Origin: Rhizobium sp. FKL33
GTDB lineage: Bacteria > Pseudomonadota > Alphaproteobacteria > Rhizobiales > Rhizobiaceae
Length of the DNA: 64,000 nt
Assembly (NCBI RefSeq): GCF_005222915.1
Contig: NZ_STFX01000005.1
Coordinates: forward strand, 150,488-214,487
Reading direction: 5' to 3'
The stretch's first letter is position 1, and each line of letters begins with the position of its first letter. The notes below the pieces were generated by a model. That model worked only from the letters and a program-made list of their open reading frames with translations. It was not told the origin of the DNA and did not search any database. Below, piece by piece: positions 36,885 to 46,924 of the stretch. A program made the translations under genes and the position numbers.

Positions 36885-37558
36885 GCCTCGTCCTTGATCA
36901 TATAGCCCGCGCCGCGAATGGTCTTGAGAAGCGGCTTTTCGAAATCCTTCTCGATCTTGCCGCGCAGCCGCGACACATGCACGTCGATCACATTGGTCTG
37001 CGGATCGAAATGATAGTCCCAGACGTTTTCAAGCAGCATGGTGCGCGTCACCACCTGGCCGGCATTTTTCATCAGATATTCGAGCAGGCGGTATTCGCGC
37101 GGCTGCAGCACGATCTCCTTGCCAGCGCGGCGCACCTCATGCGAGAGCCGGTCGAGTTCGAGATCGCCGACCCGGTAGATCATGTCCTGCTCGGGCAGAG
37201 CCCTGCGGCGGCCCAGCACTTCCACGCGCGCCAGCAGTTCGGTGAAGGAATAGGGTTTGGGCAGGTAGTCGTCGCCGCCGGCGCGCAGGCCCGTCACCCG
37301 GTCATCGACCTGTCCCAACGCCGAAAGGATCAGCGCCGGCGTGTTGATGTTGCGGCGGCGCAATTCCGATATCACCGACAGCCCATCGCGGCGCGGCAGC
37401 ATGCGGTCGACGATCAGCACGTCGTAGCCGTTCTCGGCGGCCATGAAGAGACCCGCCTCGCCGTCGCTGGCGTGGTCGATCGTGTGTCCCGCTTCACGGA
37501 ACGCTTTGACGAGATAGCTCGCCGCGTCGAGATCGTCTTCGATGATGAGAATTTTCAT
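36881..37558 (-). CDS. OmpR/PhoB-type response regulator
   Basis: A 225-residue regulator. The receiver domain starts MKILIIEDDLDAASYLVKAF with phosphoacceptor Asp51 in VLIVDRMLPRRDG, and has a lysine in YLPKPYSF. The winged-helix domain (about 125-222) ends VIDVHVSRLRGKIEKDFEKPLLKTIRGAGYMI. An upstream in-frame start at 37600 falls on a terminator hairpin and is rejected. It is co-transcribed with the kinase and lies just downstream of degP; in S. meliloti I recall the same arrangement next to degP1. Confidence 0.92.
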   Translation of the reverse strand: MKILIIEDDLDAASYLVKAFREAGHTIDHASDGEAGLFMAAENGYDVLIVDRMLPRRDGLSVISELRRRNINTPALILSALGQVDDRVTGLRAGGDDYLPKPYSFTELLARVEVLGRRRALPEQDMIYRVGDLELDRLSHEVRRAGKEIVLQPREYRLLEYLMKNAGQVVTRTMLLENVWDYHFDPQTNVIDVHVSRLRGKIEKDFEKPLLKTIRGAGYMIKDEA

Positions 37559-37587
37559 GGCGGGAAAATAAGGCGAGAGCGCATAAA

Positions 37588-37612
37588 GCGAAAGCCCCAT
37601 CAGGGGCTTTCG
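37588..37612 (-). terminator. Terminator between degP and the response regulator gene
   Basis: A perfect 10-bp stem, CGAAAGCCCC (37589-37598) with GGGGCTTTCG (37603-37612), and a 4-nt loop. On the minus strand it lies 16 bp after the degP stop and is followed by CTTTATG. The U-tract is short. Confidence 0.65.
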
Positions 37613-37628
37613 CGGTTCGGATCGGAGG

Positions 37629-39221
37629 TCAGCCGATCGGCAGGGCGACGAAGCGGTTGCCCGTCTGGTCCTGGATCTGGAACAGAACCTTCTTGCGGCC
37701 GTCCTTCTTGGCGTCTTCGACGATCTTCTTGATGTCGGCCGGCGACTTGATCTCCTGGTTGTTCACCGAGGTGATCTTCTGGCCTTCCTTCACACCCTTG
37801 TCGGCGGCGTCGGAGTCGGGGTTGACCGAGGTGATCGCCACACCCTTGCCGTCGTCGGTGGGAGCGACGATCAGGCCGAGCTGGTCGAGCGTCAATTCAG
37901 CCGGGGCCGCCTGCTCGTCGGAACCCTGCTCCTGCTGCGGTTCGGTCGAGGCCATCTTCGGATCGGTCGGCAGAGTGCCCAGCGTCACCTTGACGCTCAC
38001 CAGCTTGCCATCGCGCCAGACGGAAACGTCCACCACCTTGCCGGGATCGAGCGAGCCGATCTTGCGCGCCAGTTCCTTCGGGCCCTTGACCGGTTCGCCA
38101 TCGACGGCGGTGATCACGTCGCCCACCTTGATGCCGGCCTTGGCGCCGGGAGAATCGCCCGTCGGCTCGTTGACCAGCGCGCCGGCGGCTTCCGACAGGC
38201 CGAGCGAGTCGGCGACATCCTGGGTCACGGGCTCGATCTTGACGCCCAGCCAGCCGCGCTGGATTTCGCCGCCCTTCATCAGCTTGCCGACCACATCCTT
38301 GGCGACCGAGGCCGGAATGGCGAAGGCGATGCCGACATTGCCGCCCGAGGGCGAGAAGATCGCGGTGTTGATGCCGACCACTTCGCCCTGCAGGTTGAAG
38401 GTCGGGCCGCCGGAATTGCCGCGGTTCACCGCCGCGTCGACCTGCAGATAATCGTCATAGGGGCCGGAGCCGATGTCGCGGCCGCGGGCCGAGACAATGC
38501 CCGCGGTCACGGTGCCGCCAAGGCCGAAGGGATTGCCGACAGCCACCACCCAGTCGCCCACGCGGGTCTTGCTGTCATCGGCGAACTGCACATAGGTGAA
38601 CTTGCGCTTGGCGTCGACCTTCAGCACAGCGAGATCGGTGCGCGGGTCGCGGCCCACCAGCTTGGCGCTGAGTTCGGAACCGTCATTCATCACCACGGTG
38701 AAGGCGCTGCCGCCGTCGACGACGTGATTGTTGGTGACTAGATAGCCGTCCTCGGTGATGAAGAAACCCGAACCCTGCGAGGTTGGACGCAGACGCGGCT
38801 TGTCGCCCCGCTTGCCATGATTCTTCCAGTAGTCGCGCTCCTGGTCGCCGCGCTGACTGAACTGGTCGCCGCCGCCGAACTCCTTGAAGAAGCGCTTCAG
38901 CGGATGGTCATCCGGAAGATCGTCGAAGTTCTGGCCGCCGAAATTCGGGCCGAAATTGAAGTTGAAGCCGTTGGAGGCGTCGTCGGAGGCCGGCTGGGCG
39001 CGGCTTTCGACACGCACCGACACCACGGCCGGGGTCACGGCGGAGACGACGTCGGCGAAGCTCGGCACCTGCGGCGGCGCCGTCAGTTTCACCGCCTCGG
39101 CGTGAGCCGTGTTGAACGCCATCGGCGCGCCGGTCACGAGCACGGCTGTCGCCATGCCGGCGATCGTGCCGGCCTTGAGGAGAGAAGTCAGCGAAAAGCG
39201 GGGGGCGGTCTTTCCGTTCAT
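37629..39221 (-). CDS. degP: DegP/HtrA periplasmic serine protease (Do family)
   Basis: A 530-residue protease and chaperone. The N-terminal membrane or signal segment is LLKAGTIAGMATAVLVTGAPMAFNTAHA. The trypsin-like domain has the triad His near 165 (NNHVVDGG), Asp near 193 (DPRTDLAVLK) and Ser near 267 (NRGNSGGP). Two PDZ domains follow, with GWLGVKIEPVTQDVADSLGL near 315 and GLIVAPTDDGKGVAITSVN near 445. A long Gln/Gly-rich LA-loop (about 70-140) is typical. It degrades misfolded envelope proteins. An upstream perfect inverted repeat may be an operator. Confidence 0.94.
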   Translation of the reverse strand: MNGKTAPRFSLTSLLKAGTIAGMATAVLVTGAPMAFNTAHAEAVKLTAPPQVPSFADVVSAVTPAVVSVRVESRAQPASDDASNGFNFNFGPNFGGQNFDDLPDDHPLKRFFKEFGGGDQFSQRGDQERDYWKNHGKRGDKPRLRPTSQGSGFFITEDGYLVTNNHVVDGGSAFTVVMNDGSELSAKLVGRDPRTDLAVLKVDAKRKFTYVQFADDSKTRVGDWVVAVGNPFGLGGTVTAGIVSARGRDIGSGPYDDYLQVDAAVNRGNSGGPTFNLQGEVVGINTAIFSPSGGNVGIAFAIPASVAKDVVGKLMKGGEIQRGWLGVKIEPVTQDVADSLGLSEAAGALVNEPTGDSPGAKAGIKVGDVITAVDGEPVKGPKELARKIGSLDPGKVVDVSVWRDGKLVSVKVTLGTLPTDPKMASTEPQQEQGSDEQAAPAELTLDQLGLIVAPTDDGKGVAITSVNPDSDAADKGVKEGQKITSVNNQEIKSPADIKKIVEDAKKDGRKKVLFQIQDQTGNRFVALPIG

Positions 39222-39309
39222 GGTGCTAGTCCTTCATCGTCAGGCGGAGCGTCTGCTCCAGTTCAGATCCTTAAGATGGGAATAGATCTAGCTTTGTCGA
39301 CCTTGCTGC

Positions 39310-39350
39310 ATTCTTTCCAGCGGGTGAAATTTTGGTAATGTGGAAAGAAT
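39310..39350. promoter_or_regulatory. Perfect 10-bp inverted repeat between ccmH and degP
   Basis: ATTCTTTCCA (39310-39319) and TGGAAAGAAT (39341-39350) are exact inverted copies with a 21-bp spacer. They lie right after the ccmH stop and about 90 bp before the degP ATG. The long spacer argues against a terminator and for a two-turn protein binding site at the degP promoter. Confidence 0.45.
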
Positions 39351-39809
39351 TTACGTCTCGTCCTTGAGAAGCGCCTCCAGCTTGCGCTGTTCCTCTTCGC
39401 TAAGGTCCTGTGTCGCCGAAGAAATTCGCTTGCGGCGCAATTGCATCAGCACCACGCCCGCCCCGATCGCAGCCAGCGCGGCCGGCATGCCCCAGAGCAG
39501 AATCGTATGCTCGGACAGCCGCGGCTTCAACAGCACGAATTCGCCATAGCGCGACACCAGATACTCGATCACCTCATCGTCGCTGTCCCCCGCCGTCAGG
39601 CGTTCACGCACCAGCAATCTGAGATCCTTGGCGAGATCGGCATTGGAATCGTCGATCGACTGATTCTGGCAGACCATGCAGCGTAATTGCGCCGACAGGG
39701 CCCGCGCCCGCGCCTCGAGCGCCGGGTCCTTCAGCACCTCGTCGGGATTGACCGCGAAGGCCGGCGCCGCCGAGATCAACAGCAGCACAAGAGCAAATAG
39801 CCTTCTCAT
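39351..39809 (-). CDS. ccmH: CcmH/CycL cytochrome c maturation protein
   Basis: A 152-residue protein. A signal peptide ([19 protein letters not shown]) is followed by a periplasmic domain with the redox pair CMVC at Cys44/Cys47 in [23 protein letters not shown], and a C-terminal membrane span near 105-125. It keeps apocytochrome c cysteines reduced for haem attachment. The ATG overlaps the ccmF stop (ATGA); a longer frame upstream inside ccmF is not used. It is the last gene of a ccmI-ccmE-ccmF-ccmH operon. Confidence 0.94.
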   Translation of the reverse strand: MRRLFALVLLLISAAPAFAVNPDEVLKDPALEARARALSAQLRCMVCQNQSIDDSNADLAKDLRLLVRERLTAGDSDDEVIEYLVSRYGEFVLLKPRLSEHTILLWGMPAALAAIGAGVVLMQLRRKRISSATQDLSEEEQRKLEALLKDET

Positions 39810-41818
39810 TCCGCCGCCTCCAGCGCGCTCGGCGCCGGGACTGTCCGCGCCCGTTTCGACGGCGCGCCGACGCGGAGGCGCCGATCCGACAGCGACACAA
39901 AGCCGCCGATCATCATGACCACCGCGCCTCCCCAGATGAACAGGATCCAGGGCTTCCACCAGATCCGCACCACATGCTCGCCTTCGGGGTTCTTGTCACC
40001 GATCGAGATGTAGAGCTGCGACGCGCCGAAGGTGATGATGCCGGCTTCCGTGGTCGGCATCTGGCGGGCGGTGTAGATGCGCTTGGCGCTGTTGGTTTCC
40101 GCTACGACGACGCCATCGCGCAACACCGAGAAATGTGCGGCGTCCTCGGTGTAGTTCGGTCCCCTGCCCGCGCGCTCGTCGTCGAAGCGGACCGTATAGA
40201 CGCCGTTTTGCGTCGTGTCGCCCGGCTTCATTTCGAGAATATGTTCGGTCGACCAGGCGGTGGTCAGCACCACGCCGAGCACCGACACGCCGAGGCCGAG
40301 ATGCGCCAGCATCGTGCCGAAAGCCGAGCGCGGCAGACCGGCAAGCCGCCGGAAGCCGTTTGCGATCCCCGCTTTGGCGAAACCTGCGCGCTGCCAAAGA
40401 TCAACGAGCGCGCCGGTCACCAGCCAGAAACCGGCGATCAGCCCGAGCGCCGCCAGCATCGGTCCATCGCCGCGCGCCACCCAGACGGCAACCCCGAGAC
40501 AGAGCGACAGGACGAAGGCGAGACCCAGCCTGCGGCTCGCCGCCCTGAGGTCGCCGCGCTTCCAGGCCAGCAGCGGCCCGAACGGCAGAACGACAAATAG
40601 CGGCGCCATCAGCCAGCTGAAGGCGATGTTGAAGAAGGGCGCTCCGACCGAAATCTTCTCGCCGGTCAGCGATTCGAGCAGCAGCGGATAGAGCGTGCCG
40701 GTCAGGATCGCCCCCGTCGCCACAACGAGGATGACATTGTTGAGCACCAGCGACCCCTCGCGCGACACCGGCTGGAACAGACCCCCGGGCGCAAGTTGCG
40801 CGGCCCGGAGCGCAAACAGCGCAAAGGCGCCGCCAATGAAGATCGAGAGAATGACGAGAATGAACACGCCGCGCGACGGGTCGCTGGCGAAGGCATGCAC
40901 GGAGGTGAGCACGCCCGAGCGAACCAGGAAGGTGCCCAGTAGCGACAGCGAGAATGTCATGATCGCCAGCAGCACGGTCCAGATCTTCAGCGCATCGCGC
41001 TTTTCCATCACCAGCGCCGAATGCAAAAGCGCAGTGCCGGCGAGCCAGGGCATGAAGGAGGCGTTTTCGACCGGGTCCCAGAACCACCAGCCGCCCCAGC
41101 CGAGTTCGTAATAGGCCCAGTAGGAGCCCATGGCGATGCCGGCGGTCAGGAAGGTCCAGGCGAGCAGCGTCCAGGGCCTGACCCAGCGCGCCCAGGCGGC
41201 GTCGATCCGCCCTTCGATCAAGGCGGCCACGGCGAAAGAGAAACAGACTGAGAAGCCGACATAGCCGAGATAGAGCAGCGGCGGATGGATGGCGAGGCCG
41301 AAATCCTGCAGCACCGGATTGAGGTCCCTGCCCTCCGCCGGCGGCGGCGTCAGTTCGGCGATGCCGAACGTGCGCAGGAAGGGATTGGAGGTGAGCAGGA
41401 TGAACAGCAGGAAGGCGACCGTGATCCAGCCCTGCACGGCCAGCGCATTGGCCTTCAGGCTCTTGGGCAGATTGCCGCCGAACCCCGCCACCAGCGCCGA
41501 GAAGAAGGCGAGGATCAACAGCCAGAGCATCATCGATCCCTCGTGATTGCCCCAGACGCCGGAGATCTTGTAGACCATCGGCATCAGCGAATGCGAATTC
41601 TCCCAGACATTGATGACCGAGAAATCCGACGTCACATAAGCCCAGGTCAGCGCGAGATAGGAGAGCCCGATCAGCGTAAAACTCGCCAGCGCCCCGGTCG
41701 TGCCCACATCCATCAGCCGCGCCTCGTTGCGAAAGGCGCCGATCACCGGCAGGGTCGATTGCAGAAGCGCCGCCGCAAGAGCGCATGCCAGCAGGAAATG
41801 GCCGAGTTCGACGATCAT
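39806..41818 (-). CDS. ccmF: CcmF/CycK haem lyase subunit
   Basis: A 670-residue membrane protein with about 15 spans. The WWD domain, [18 protein letters not shown] near residue 243, binds haem during ligation. Nearby conserved histidines ([18 protein letters not shown]-like HSALVM) serve as haem ligands. It works with CcmH and CcmI to attach haem to apocytochrome c. Gene overlaps of 4 bp on both sides show tight coupling in the operon. Confidence 0.96.
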   Translation of the reverse strand: MIVELGHFLLACALAAALLQSTLPVIGAFRNEARLMDVGTTGALASFTLIGLSYLALTWAYVTSDFSVINVWENSHSLMPMVYKISGVWGNHEGSMMLWLLILAFFSALVAGFGGNLPKSLKANALAVQGWITVAFLLFILLTSNPFLRTFGIAELTPPPAEGRDLNPVLQDFGLAIHPPLLYLGYVGFSVCFSFAVAALIEGRIDAAWARWVRPWTLLAWTFLTAGIAMGSYWAYYELGWGGWWFWDPVENASFMPWLAGTALLHSALVMEKRDALKIWTVLLAIMTFSLSLLGTFLVRSGVLTSVHAFASDPSRGVFILVILSIFIGGAFALFALRAAQLAPGGLFQPVSREGSLVLNNVILVVATGAILTGTLYPLLLESLTGEKISVGAPFFNIAFSWLMAPLFVVLPFGPLLAWKRGDLRAASRRLGLAFVLSLCLGVAVWVARGDGPMLAALGLIAGFWLVTGALVDLWQRAGFAKAGIANGFRRLAGLPRSAFGTMLAHLGLGVSVLGVVLTTAWSTEHILEMKPGDTTQNGVYTVRFDDERAGRGPNYTEDAAHFSVLRDGVVVAETNSAKRIYTARQMPTTEAGIITFGASQLYISIGDKNPEGEHVVRIWWKPWILFIWGGAVVMMIGGFVSLSDRRLRVGAPSKRARTVPAPSALEAAE

Positions 41819-42270
41819 TGGATCTTTTCCTTGCCGCTCATGGTCACGCCCTTGGCTTTCAGCCGGTCGGCGACATCCTTGGGCATATAGGTCTCGTCAT
41901 GCTTGGCGAGCACGGTGTCGGCCACGAAAGTCGGAGGCGTCATGCTGGTGATCCGGCCCTCGGCGACGACGCCCTGCCCCTCGCGGAACAGATCCGGCAG
42001 AATGCCGGTATAGGCGACCGACACTTTGCCGATCGTGTCGGTCACCACGAAATTCTCGTGCATGCCCTGCCCACGCTTCCAGGAGCCGACTTCGACCAGG
42101 CCTCCCAGCCGGATGCGCGTGTCGGGCTTCAGATCCGCCTTGGCGAGATCGGAGGGCACGTAGAAATAGGCCACCGACTGGCTGAAAGCGAACATCACCA
42201 AGAGAACAGCGGCGATCAGAAAGCTCACGCCGCCGCCGATCAGGGCCAGTCTTTTCTGTTTGCGGGTCAT
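41815..42270 (-). CDS. ccmE: CcmE/CycJ haem chaperone
   Basis: A 151-residue periplasmic haem chaperone anchored by one N-terminal span (residues 9-31). The OB-fold domain ends with [10 protein letters not shown], where His124 binds haem covalently and Tyr128 is the usual axial ligand (HxxxY). It carries haem from CcmC to CcmF. It overlaps ccmF and ccmI by 4 bp each. Confidence 0.96.
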   Translation of the reverse strand: MTRKQKRLALIGGGVSFLIAAVLLVMFAFSQSVAYFYVPSDLAKADLKPDTRIRLGGLVEVGSWKRGQGMHENFVVTDTIGKVSVAYTGILPDLFREGQGVVAEGRITSMTPPTFVADTVLAKHDETYMPKDVADRLKAKGVTMSGKEKIQ

Positions 42271-43397
42271 GGGGTCGCTCCCTCCGTCGGCGCGCCCATC
42301 TCGCGCGCCAGCGCTATCAGCGCCTTGCCATTGTCCGTGTCGGCGGGGAAAGCCGCAAGGCCGCGCTTCAGCGCCTCGCCCGCCTTTTCAGGGTCGCCCA
42401 GCACCATGTAGGAGCGGATCAGCCGCTGCCAGCCTTCGAAATTGGCGGGCTCGTCGGTCAGACGCGCATCGAGCGATTCCACCATGGTGCGGATCATCTG
42501 CATGCGGTCGGCGTCGTTCAGCCCTGCCGCAGCCTCGACATCCGCCGCGGAAGGATTGCCGGGCGCGGCCGGATTAGACGTCTCAGCCTGGAACCGTGCG
42601 ATCTGAGCGGCGACGATCTCCTGCCAGGGCGCGTCCTTCGGCGCCGAGGCGGCGAGCGCTTCGAGATCGGCGATCGCCTTGGCCTTGTCACCCAATTGTC
42701 CCTCGGCCAGCGCCAGATAGAAGCGTGCGCGCGCGTCACTGGGGTCAAGCTTCAGGGCTTCAGTGAAGGCCGCACCGGCGTCCTTGGTCACCATGCCCTG
42801 ATTCTGCGCCGCAATCGCCTCGCCCAGCGCGCCATAGAGCTCGGCGCTGCCGCCTTGATAGCGGATGGCGTTGCGATAGGCGTTGATCGCCTCGTCCGCG
42901 CGCATGCGCCGCATATAGATCGGCGCGATCAGCGCCCAGCCGCGGCCGTCGGTGGGATTGGCGGCGAGATGCGCCTCGGTCTTGGCGATCAGCACATTGA
43001 TGTCGGGATCGGCCTCGTTGAGGCGCATGGCGAGCGGCAGGTCCGGAAATTCGGGATTGCCGGTGCGCAGATAGAGAAGCCCTGCCGCCGCCGGCAGGAA
43101 CAGACAGAGAAACAGGATGACGCCGAGCGCCGCGCCGCGCGACAGCCCCGCGCCGCCATTGTCCGTCTTTTCGCTGGCGGCGATCAGCCGGCGGGCGATT
43201 TCCGTGCGCGCCTGCTTGGCCTGGTCGTTCTCGATCAGACCGGCGGCCTGGTCGCGGTCGATCTCGGCGAGTTGGTCGCGATAGACTTCGGCGTCATTGG
43301 CGGACGCCGGCAAAGCGGACGCCGGCCGCCGCATCAGCGGGGCGGCGACGATGAGTGCGGCGATGACCGCGATGGGAAGCGAAACGATCCAAAACAT
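42267..43397 (-). CDS. ccmI: CcmI/CycH cytochrome c biogenesis protein
   Basis: A 376-residue protein with two membrane spans (about 2-20 and 93-112) and a periplasmic TPR region (about 150-380) with repeats such as [28 protein letters not shown]. It chaperones apocytochrome c for haem ligation. The start ATG at 43397 gives [17 protein letters not shown]; a TTG four codons earlier is less likely. It is the first gene of the ccmIEFH operon. Confidence 0.92.
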   Translation of the reverse strand: MFWIVSLPIAVIAALIVAAPLMRRPASALPASANDAEVYRDQLAEIDRDQAAGLIENDQAKQARTEIARRLIAASEKTDNGGAGLSRGAALGVILFLCLFLPAAAGLLYLRTGNPEFPDLPLAMRLNEADPDINVLIAKTEAHLAANPTDGRGWALIAPIYMRRMRADEAINAYRNAIRYQGGSAELYGALGEAIAAQNQGMVTKDAGAAFTEALKLDPSDARARFYLALAEGQLGDKAKAIADLEALAASAPKDAPWQEIVAAQIARFQAETSNPAAPGNPSAADVEAAAGLNDADRMQMIRTMVESLDARLTDEPANFEGWQRLIRSYMVLGDPEKAGEALKRGLAAFPADTDNGKALIALAREMGAPTEGATP

Positions 43398-43494
43398 GAT
43401 GGATATCAACTAGCGAAAGCCGCGCGGCGTGAAAATGCGCCAGATCAAGGAATTCGCGTTCCGGAGACGATTGGCCGCAATCCCCAGGTCAATT

Positions 43495-43947
43495 TCACGT
43501 GAGAGGCGTCCAGGCTCCATTGCCCATGCGGCAGGCCGCGCCGCGCGCGGTCACCGCGCCGCTTTTGGCGGCCAGCACATGGGAATATTGCCGGCAATTC
43601 TGCGAGCCGACCTGATAGGGCGCCGCCGCCGTCACTTCGCCCTTGAGGCCATTGCCGCTCCAGACCACCGCCTGGCCATTCGGCGCCGCTTCCAGCGCCT
43701 TGTATTCGGCCTCGAGCGCCCGCGCCTTGTCGGCGTCCGACAGTTTCACGCCCGGCATCCGCGCCACGAGCCCGCCGCGCAGTGCCTGCAGATAGAAGGC
43801 CGGCGGCTCGGGCTTGTCGGACAATTCATAACCGGTCGCCTCCGACACATCCTCGCCGGTCTTGTCGAGCCGGCTGGACCCCGACGTCGTGGCGCAGGAT
43901 GCGGCGGACAGCGCGACGAGCGCGAAAACGGAAAGACGGGCGGTCAT
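43495..43947 (-). CDS. Lipoprotein with surface-antigen-like domain
   Basis: A predicted outer-membrane lipoprotein of 150 residues from the ATG at 43947, with signal MTARLSVFALVALSAAS followed by Cys18. Starts at 43971 and 43980 are also in frame and none has a good ribosome binding site. The C-terminal part, SQNCRQYSHVL, VTARGAACRMGNGAWTPLT, is the ending of the RT0821/Lpp0805-type surface protein (17-kDa antigen-like) family, with a disulfide-like cysteine pair. Role unknown. Confidence 0.72.
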   Translation of the reverse strand: MTARLSVFALVALSAASCATTSGSSRLDKTGEDVSEATGYELSDKPEPPAFYLQALRGGLVARMPGVKLSDADKARALEAEYKALEAAPNGQAVVWSGNGLKGEVTAAAPYQVGSQNCRQYSHVLAAKSGAVTARGAACRMGNGAWTPLT

Positions 43948-43980
43948 ACAAAATGCGGTCACGAAATTCATTCTTGTCAT

Positions 43981-44373
43981 CACGGATTGGCGGGCAGTCC
44001 TGCGGCGCGGAGATGGCCGCAATATGGCACGGATGAACGGAGAAATATATTCGTTTTGATGGAAATGATGGGTTAATCGCCGGTCTCGGCCACGGGTTCC
44101 GGCCGGCGCAGGGGCTCGCATGCAGGCAGGCCCGCGTTTCCCGCCAGCAATCCCCGCGCAATGTCCGCGATGATGTCGTCACGATCTTCTTCACGCCCCG
44201 CCGCTCCCGAGACAATTGGAAGATTGCCCCCGACACTCCGCATATGACTAAAATTTAAAGTTGTTCACGGCGTATTTTTGCAGCTTTTTTCTCAGGCCTT
44301 CACCTTAGCCTCATCTTCAAGCCGATGACTCGCTCGGCGCAGGGCGAGACGTGTTTATTCAGGGAGATCATAT
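43981..44373. other. Intergenic region before the coiled-coil protein gene
   Basis: About 390 bp with no supported gene. The left part is GC-rich and resembles coding shadow. The right part (44230-44300) is AT-rich, with AAAATTTAAAG and a TTTTTT run near 44284, and is probably the promoter region of the plus-strand gene at 44374. No repeats or operators were recognised. Confidence 0.3.
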
Positions 44374-44751
44374 ATGTCGAAGCAAACCAACACCGACAAA
44401 ACCGCCAAGCTCGGCGCCGCAGACGCCAGCACAGGCGGCGACACACAGTTTCACAAGAACTACCTGGCGGCGCTCGATGTGAAGATGGACACGCTGGAGC
44501 TGAAGCTCGACCGGGTCGAAGAACTCTCCGAGCGAGCCGCCTATCTCGATAAGTTGATCCTCGACATCAAGCTCGATGTCGAGAACGACGGCATGACCAC
44601 GCTGGACCGAATCGAGCTCAAGGATCTTCGAACGGAGCTGCGCCATGTCGAGAACCGCCTCGATCACCTGCCCAGCCAGGAGCAGCTTCTGAACCGGCTC
44701 GACCGGCTGGCCGAGGACTATGCCGAAAAGGCCGAAGACTGGGGTCTGTGA
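44374..44751 (+). CDS. Small coiled-coil protein, unknown
   Basis: A 125-residue acidic and basic helical protein. From residue 35 the heptads DVKMDTLELKLDRVEELSER and ELKDLRTELRHVENRLDHL predict a long coiled coil. No signal peptide or membrane span. A GGGAG precedes the ATG by about 9 nt, which supports it as a gene. It lies convergent with feuQ. I recognise no family; a scaffold or oligomerisation role is only inferred. Confidence 0.6.
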   Translation: MSKQTNTDKTAKLGAADASTGGDTQFHKNYLAALDVKMDTLELKLDRVEELSERAAYLDKLILDIKLDVENDGMTTLDRIELKDLRTELRHVENRLDHLPSQEQLLNRLDRLAEDYAEKAEDWGL

Positions 44752-44787
44752 CGCAACTGTCGGCGGGTCCAGATCGCCCCGCCGCCA

Positions 44788-46233
44788 TCACCCCCCGATC
44801 GACGGCAAAATCAACTCCGCTCTCAGCCCGCCGGCCTCGGCGCGCGACAGCGTGAACACGCCTTGATATTCCGAGACGATTTCCGAGACGATCGACAGGC
44901 CAAGCCCGGTGCCCGGCTTGCTCTCGTCGAGCCTGCGGCCGCGCTTCATCGCTTCCTTGATCTGGTCGGGTTCGAGCCCCGGGCCATCGTCCTCCACCAC
45001 CACCATCACCCAGTTCTTGCGGGCGGGGTCCTTGCCGATCACGCCCGCCGGCGCGGGGGATACGGTGACAGCCACCGTCGAGACGGCGAAGCGGCCAGCG
45101 TTTTCGAGCAGATTGCCGATGGTTTCCTCGAGATCCTGCGCCTCCATGGCGAGCTTCAGCCCGCGGCCTGATATCGAGAGCGTAAAATCCTTACCGTCAT
45201 TGAGCTTGCGCATCACGCGCAGCAGGCGCTCCAGCACAGGCTCCACCTCGGTGCGGGCCAGGATGCTCTCGCGCTGGGCGGCGATGCGCGCGCGGTTGAG
45301 ATAGGATTGCACCTGCGCGCGCATGATCTCGGCCTGGCTCTTGACCAGCGCATTGTGCGGCGAGGCCATCTGGTCGGCGTCGTTTAGCAGCACGGCGATC
45401 GGCGTCTTCAAGGAATGGGCGAGATTGCCCACCTGCATGCGCGCCCGCTCCATCACCCGCTTGTTGCTCTCGATCAGCGCATTGACCTCGACGGCCAGCG
45501 GCTGGATTTCGCGCGGCAGGTCGTCGTCAAGCCGTTCAGCCTCGCCATTGCGGATGCGGGCGAGCGAGCGCCGCACGCGATCAAGCGGCTTCAGCCCGAT
45601 CAGGATCACCAGCGCGTTGAGCGCGAGCGAACCGATGCTGAACAGGCCGAGCGACAGATAGAGATTACGGTTGAAGGCGGCGACATCGTTCTCCACCGTG
45701 CGGTGATTGCCGATCATCCGGAAGCGCACCGTGCGATAGACGGCTTCGGGCAGTTCCGTGGCGTTGGTGTCGACATCCTCCGGCGCGCCCTCGTCGAGAC
45801 TGATCTCGGCTTCGGCCACCCGCACAGGATTCCCGGCGCTGTCCGTGGCGGCGTAATAGCGCTCGAAGCGGTGGTTGAAGGGTGCGGCCTGGTTCGTCGC
45901 TGTCGGCACGGTCACGCCCTCGAAGCTCGGCGAGGTCAGGGGTTCGGTCTGGTAATCCCCGAGCGGCAGCACCGCCCAGTACCAACCCGATCCCAATTGC
46001 TGGAAACCGAGTTCGCTCATCTGCGGCGATCCGGTCAGCCTATGCGTGTCGGGATCGATCGACACCGAATTGATCGCCGAATAGAGCTGCGCGCGCAGAA
46101 GATCATGCAAATTCTTCTCGGCGCTGCGTTCGTAGAGCGTGGAGATGACAAAGCCCATGATCACAACCCCGATCGCCGACCATACGGTCGTGTAGATCAG
46201 GACGCGGCCGGTGAGCGAGCGCAGCCTATCCAT
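44788..46233 (-). CDS. feuQ: FeuQ-like sensor histidine kinase
   Basis: A 481-residue membrane kinase. Two spans (about 9-29 and 190-210) enclose a periplasmic sensor. HAMP follows, then HisKA with QVGNLAHSLKTPIAVLLND (His273) and HATPase with VVVEDDGPGLEPD and GTGLGLSIVSEIV. It is PhoQ-like and its regulator matches FeuP of S. meliloti closely, so it is called FeuQ. There, FeuPQ controls ndvA and cyclic glucan export. It overlaps feuP by 8 bp. Confidence 0.82.
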   Translation of the reverse strand: MDRLRSLTGRVLIYTTVWSAIGVVIMGFVISTLYERSAEKNLHDLLRAQLYSAINSVSIDPDTHRLTGSPQMSELGFQQLGSGWYWAVLPLGDYQTEPLTSPSFEGVTVPTATNQAAPFNHRFERYYAATDSAGNPVRVAEAEISLDEGAPEDVDTNATELPEAVYRTVRFRMIGNHRTVENDVAAFNRNLYLSLGLFSIGSLALNALVILIGLKPLDRVRRSLARIRNGEAERLDDDLPREIQPLAVEVNALIESNKRVMERARMQVGNLAHSLKTPIAVLLNDADQMASPHNALVKSQAEIMRAQVQSYLNRARIAAQRESILARTEVEPVLERLLRVMRKLNDGKDFTLSISGRGLKLAMEAQDLEETIGNLLENAGRFAVSTVAVTVSPAPAGVIGKDPARKNWVMVVVEDDGPGLEPDQIKEAMKRGRRLDESKPGTGLGLSIVSEIVSEYQGVFTLSRAEAGGLRAELILPSIGG

Positions 46234-46894
46234 TGGTATTGGGCTGGATGCGATAGCCGAGGCCGCGCACGGTCTCGATGATGTCGATGCCCATCTTCTT
46301 GCGAAGGCGGCCGACGAACACTTCGATCGTGTTGGAATCGCGGTCGAAATCCTGGTCGTACATGTGCTCGACCAGCTCGGTGCGCGACACGACCTGACCC
46401 ATATGGTGCATCAGATAGGACAGAAGCCGGAATTCGTGCGAGGTCAGCTTCAGCGCGCTTCCATTCACCGTCACGCGGCTGCTCTTGGTGTCGAGCTTCA
46501 CCGGCCCGCAGCTCAGTTCCGAGCTCGCATGCCCCGCCGCGCGGCGGATCAGCGCACGCAGACGCGCCTGCACTTCTTCCATGTGAAAGGGTTTGGCGAC
46601 ATAGTCGTCGGCGCCCGCGTCGATGCCCGCCACCTTGTCGCTCCAGCGGTCGCGCGCCGTGAGCAACAAAACCGGCATCTTGCGTCCGGCCGCGCGCCAT
46701 TTCTCGAGCACGGTGATGCCGTCCATTTCGGGCAGGCCGATATCGAGGATCACCGCGTCATAGGGTTCGTTTTCGCCGAGATAATGGCCCTCTTCGCCGT
46801 CATAGGCCTGGTCCACCACATAGCCGGCTTCCTTCAGCGTGTCGGCAAGCTGGCGGTTGAGATTCTGGTCATCTTCGACGACGAGTATGCGCAT
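46226..46894 (-). CDS. feuP: FeuP-like OmpR-type response regulator
   Basis: A 222-residue regulator. The receiver begins MRILVVEDDQNLNRQLADTL with Asp51 in AVILDIGLPEMDG, then DRWSDKVAGIDAGADDYVAK. The winged-helix domain contains HEFRLLSYLMHHMGQVVSRT and EVFVGRLRKKMG, very like what I remember of rhizobial FeuP. It should activate cyclic-glucan-export and osmoadaptation genes. The gene order FeuN-like - feuP - feuQ matches S. meliloti. Confidence 0.87.
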   Translation of the reverse strand: MRILVVEDDQNLNRQLADTLKEAGYVVDQAYDGEEGHYLGENEPYDAVILDIGLPEMDGITVLEKWRAAGRKMPVLLLTARDRWSDKVAGIDAGADDYVAKPFHMEEVQARLRALIRRAAGHASSELSCGPVKLDTKSSRVTVNGSALKLTSHEFRLLSYLMHHMGQVVSRTELVEHMYDQDFDRDSNTIEVFVGRLRKKMGIDIIETVRGLGYRIQPNTNG

Positions 46895-46924
46895 CGGAAC
46901 TCCTCGGATAGCCCGGCCTGCGTA

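Noticed and set aside
39310..39350. Inverted repeat after ccmH as a transcription terminator
   Set aside because: The arms are AT-rich, the loop would be 21 nt and no T run follows on the minus strand, so a protein binding site is more likely.
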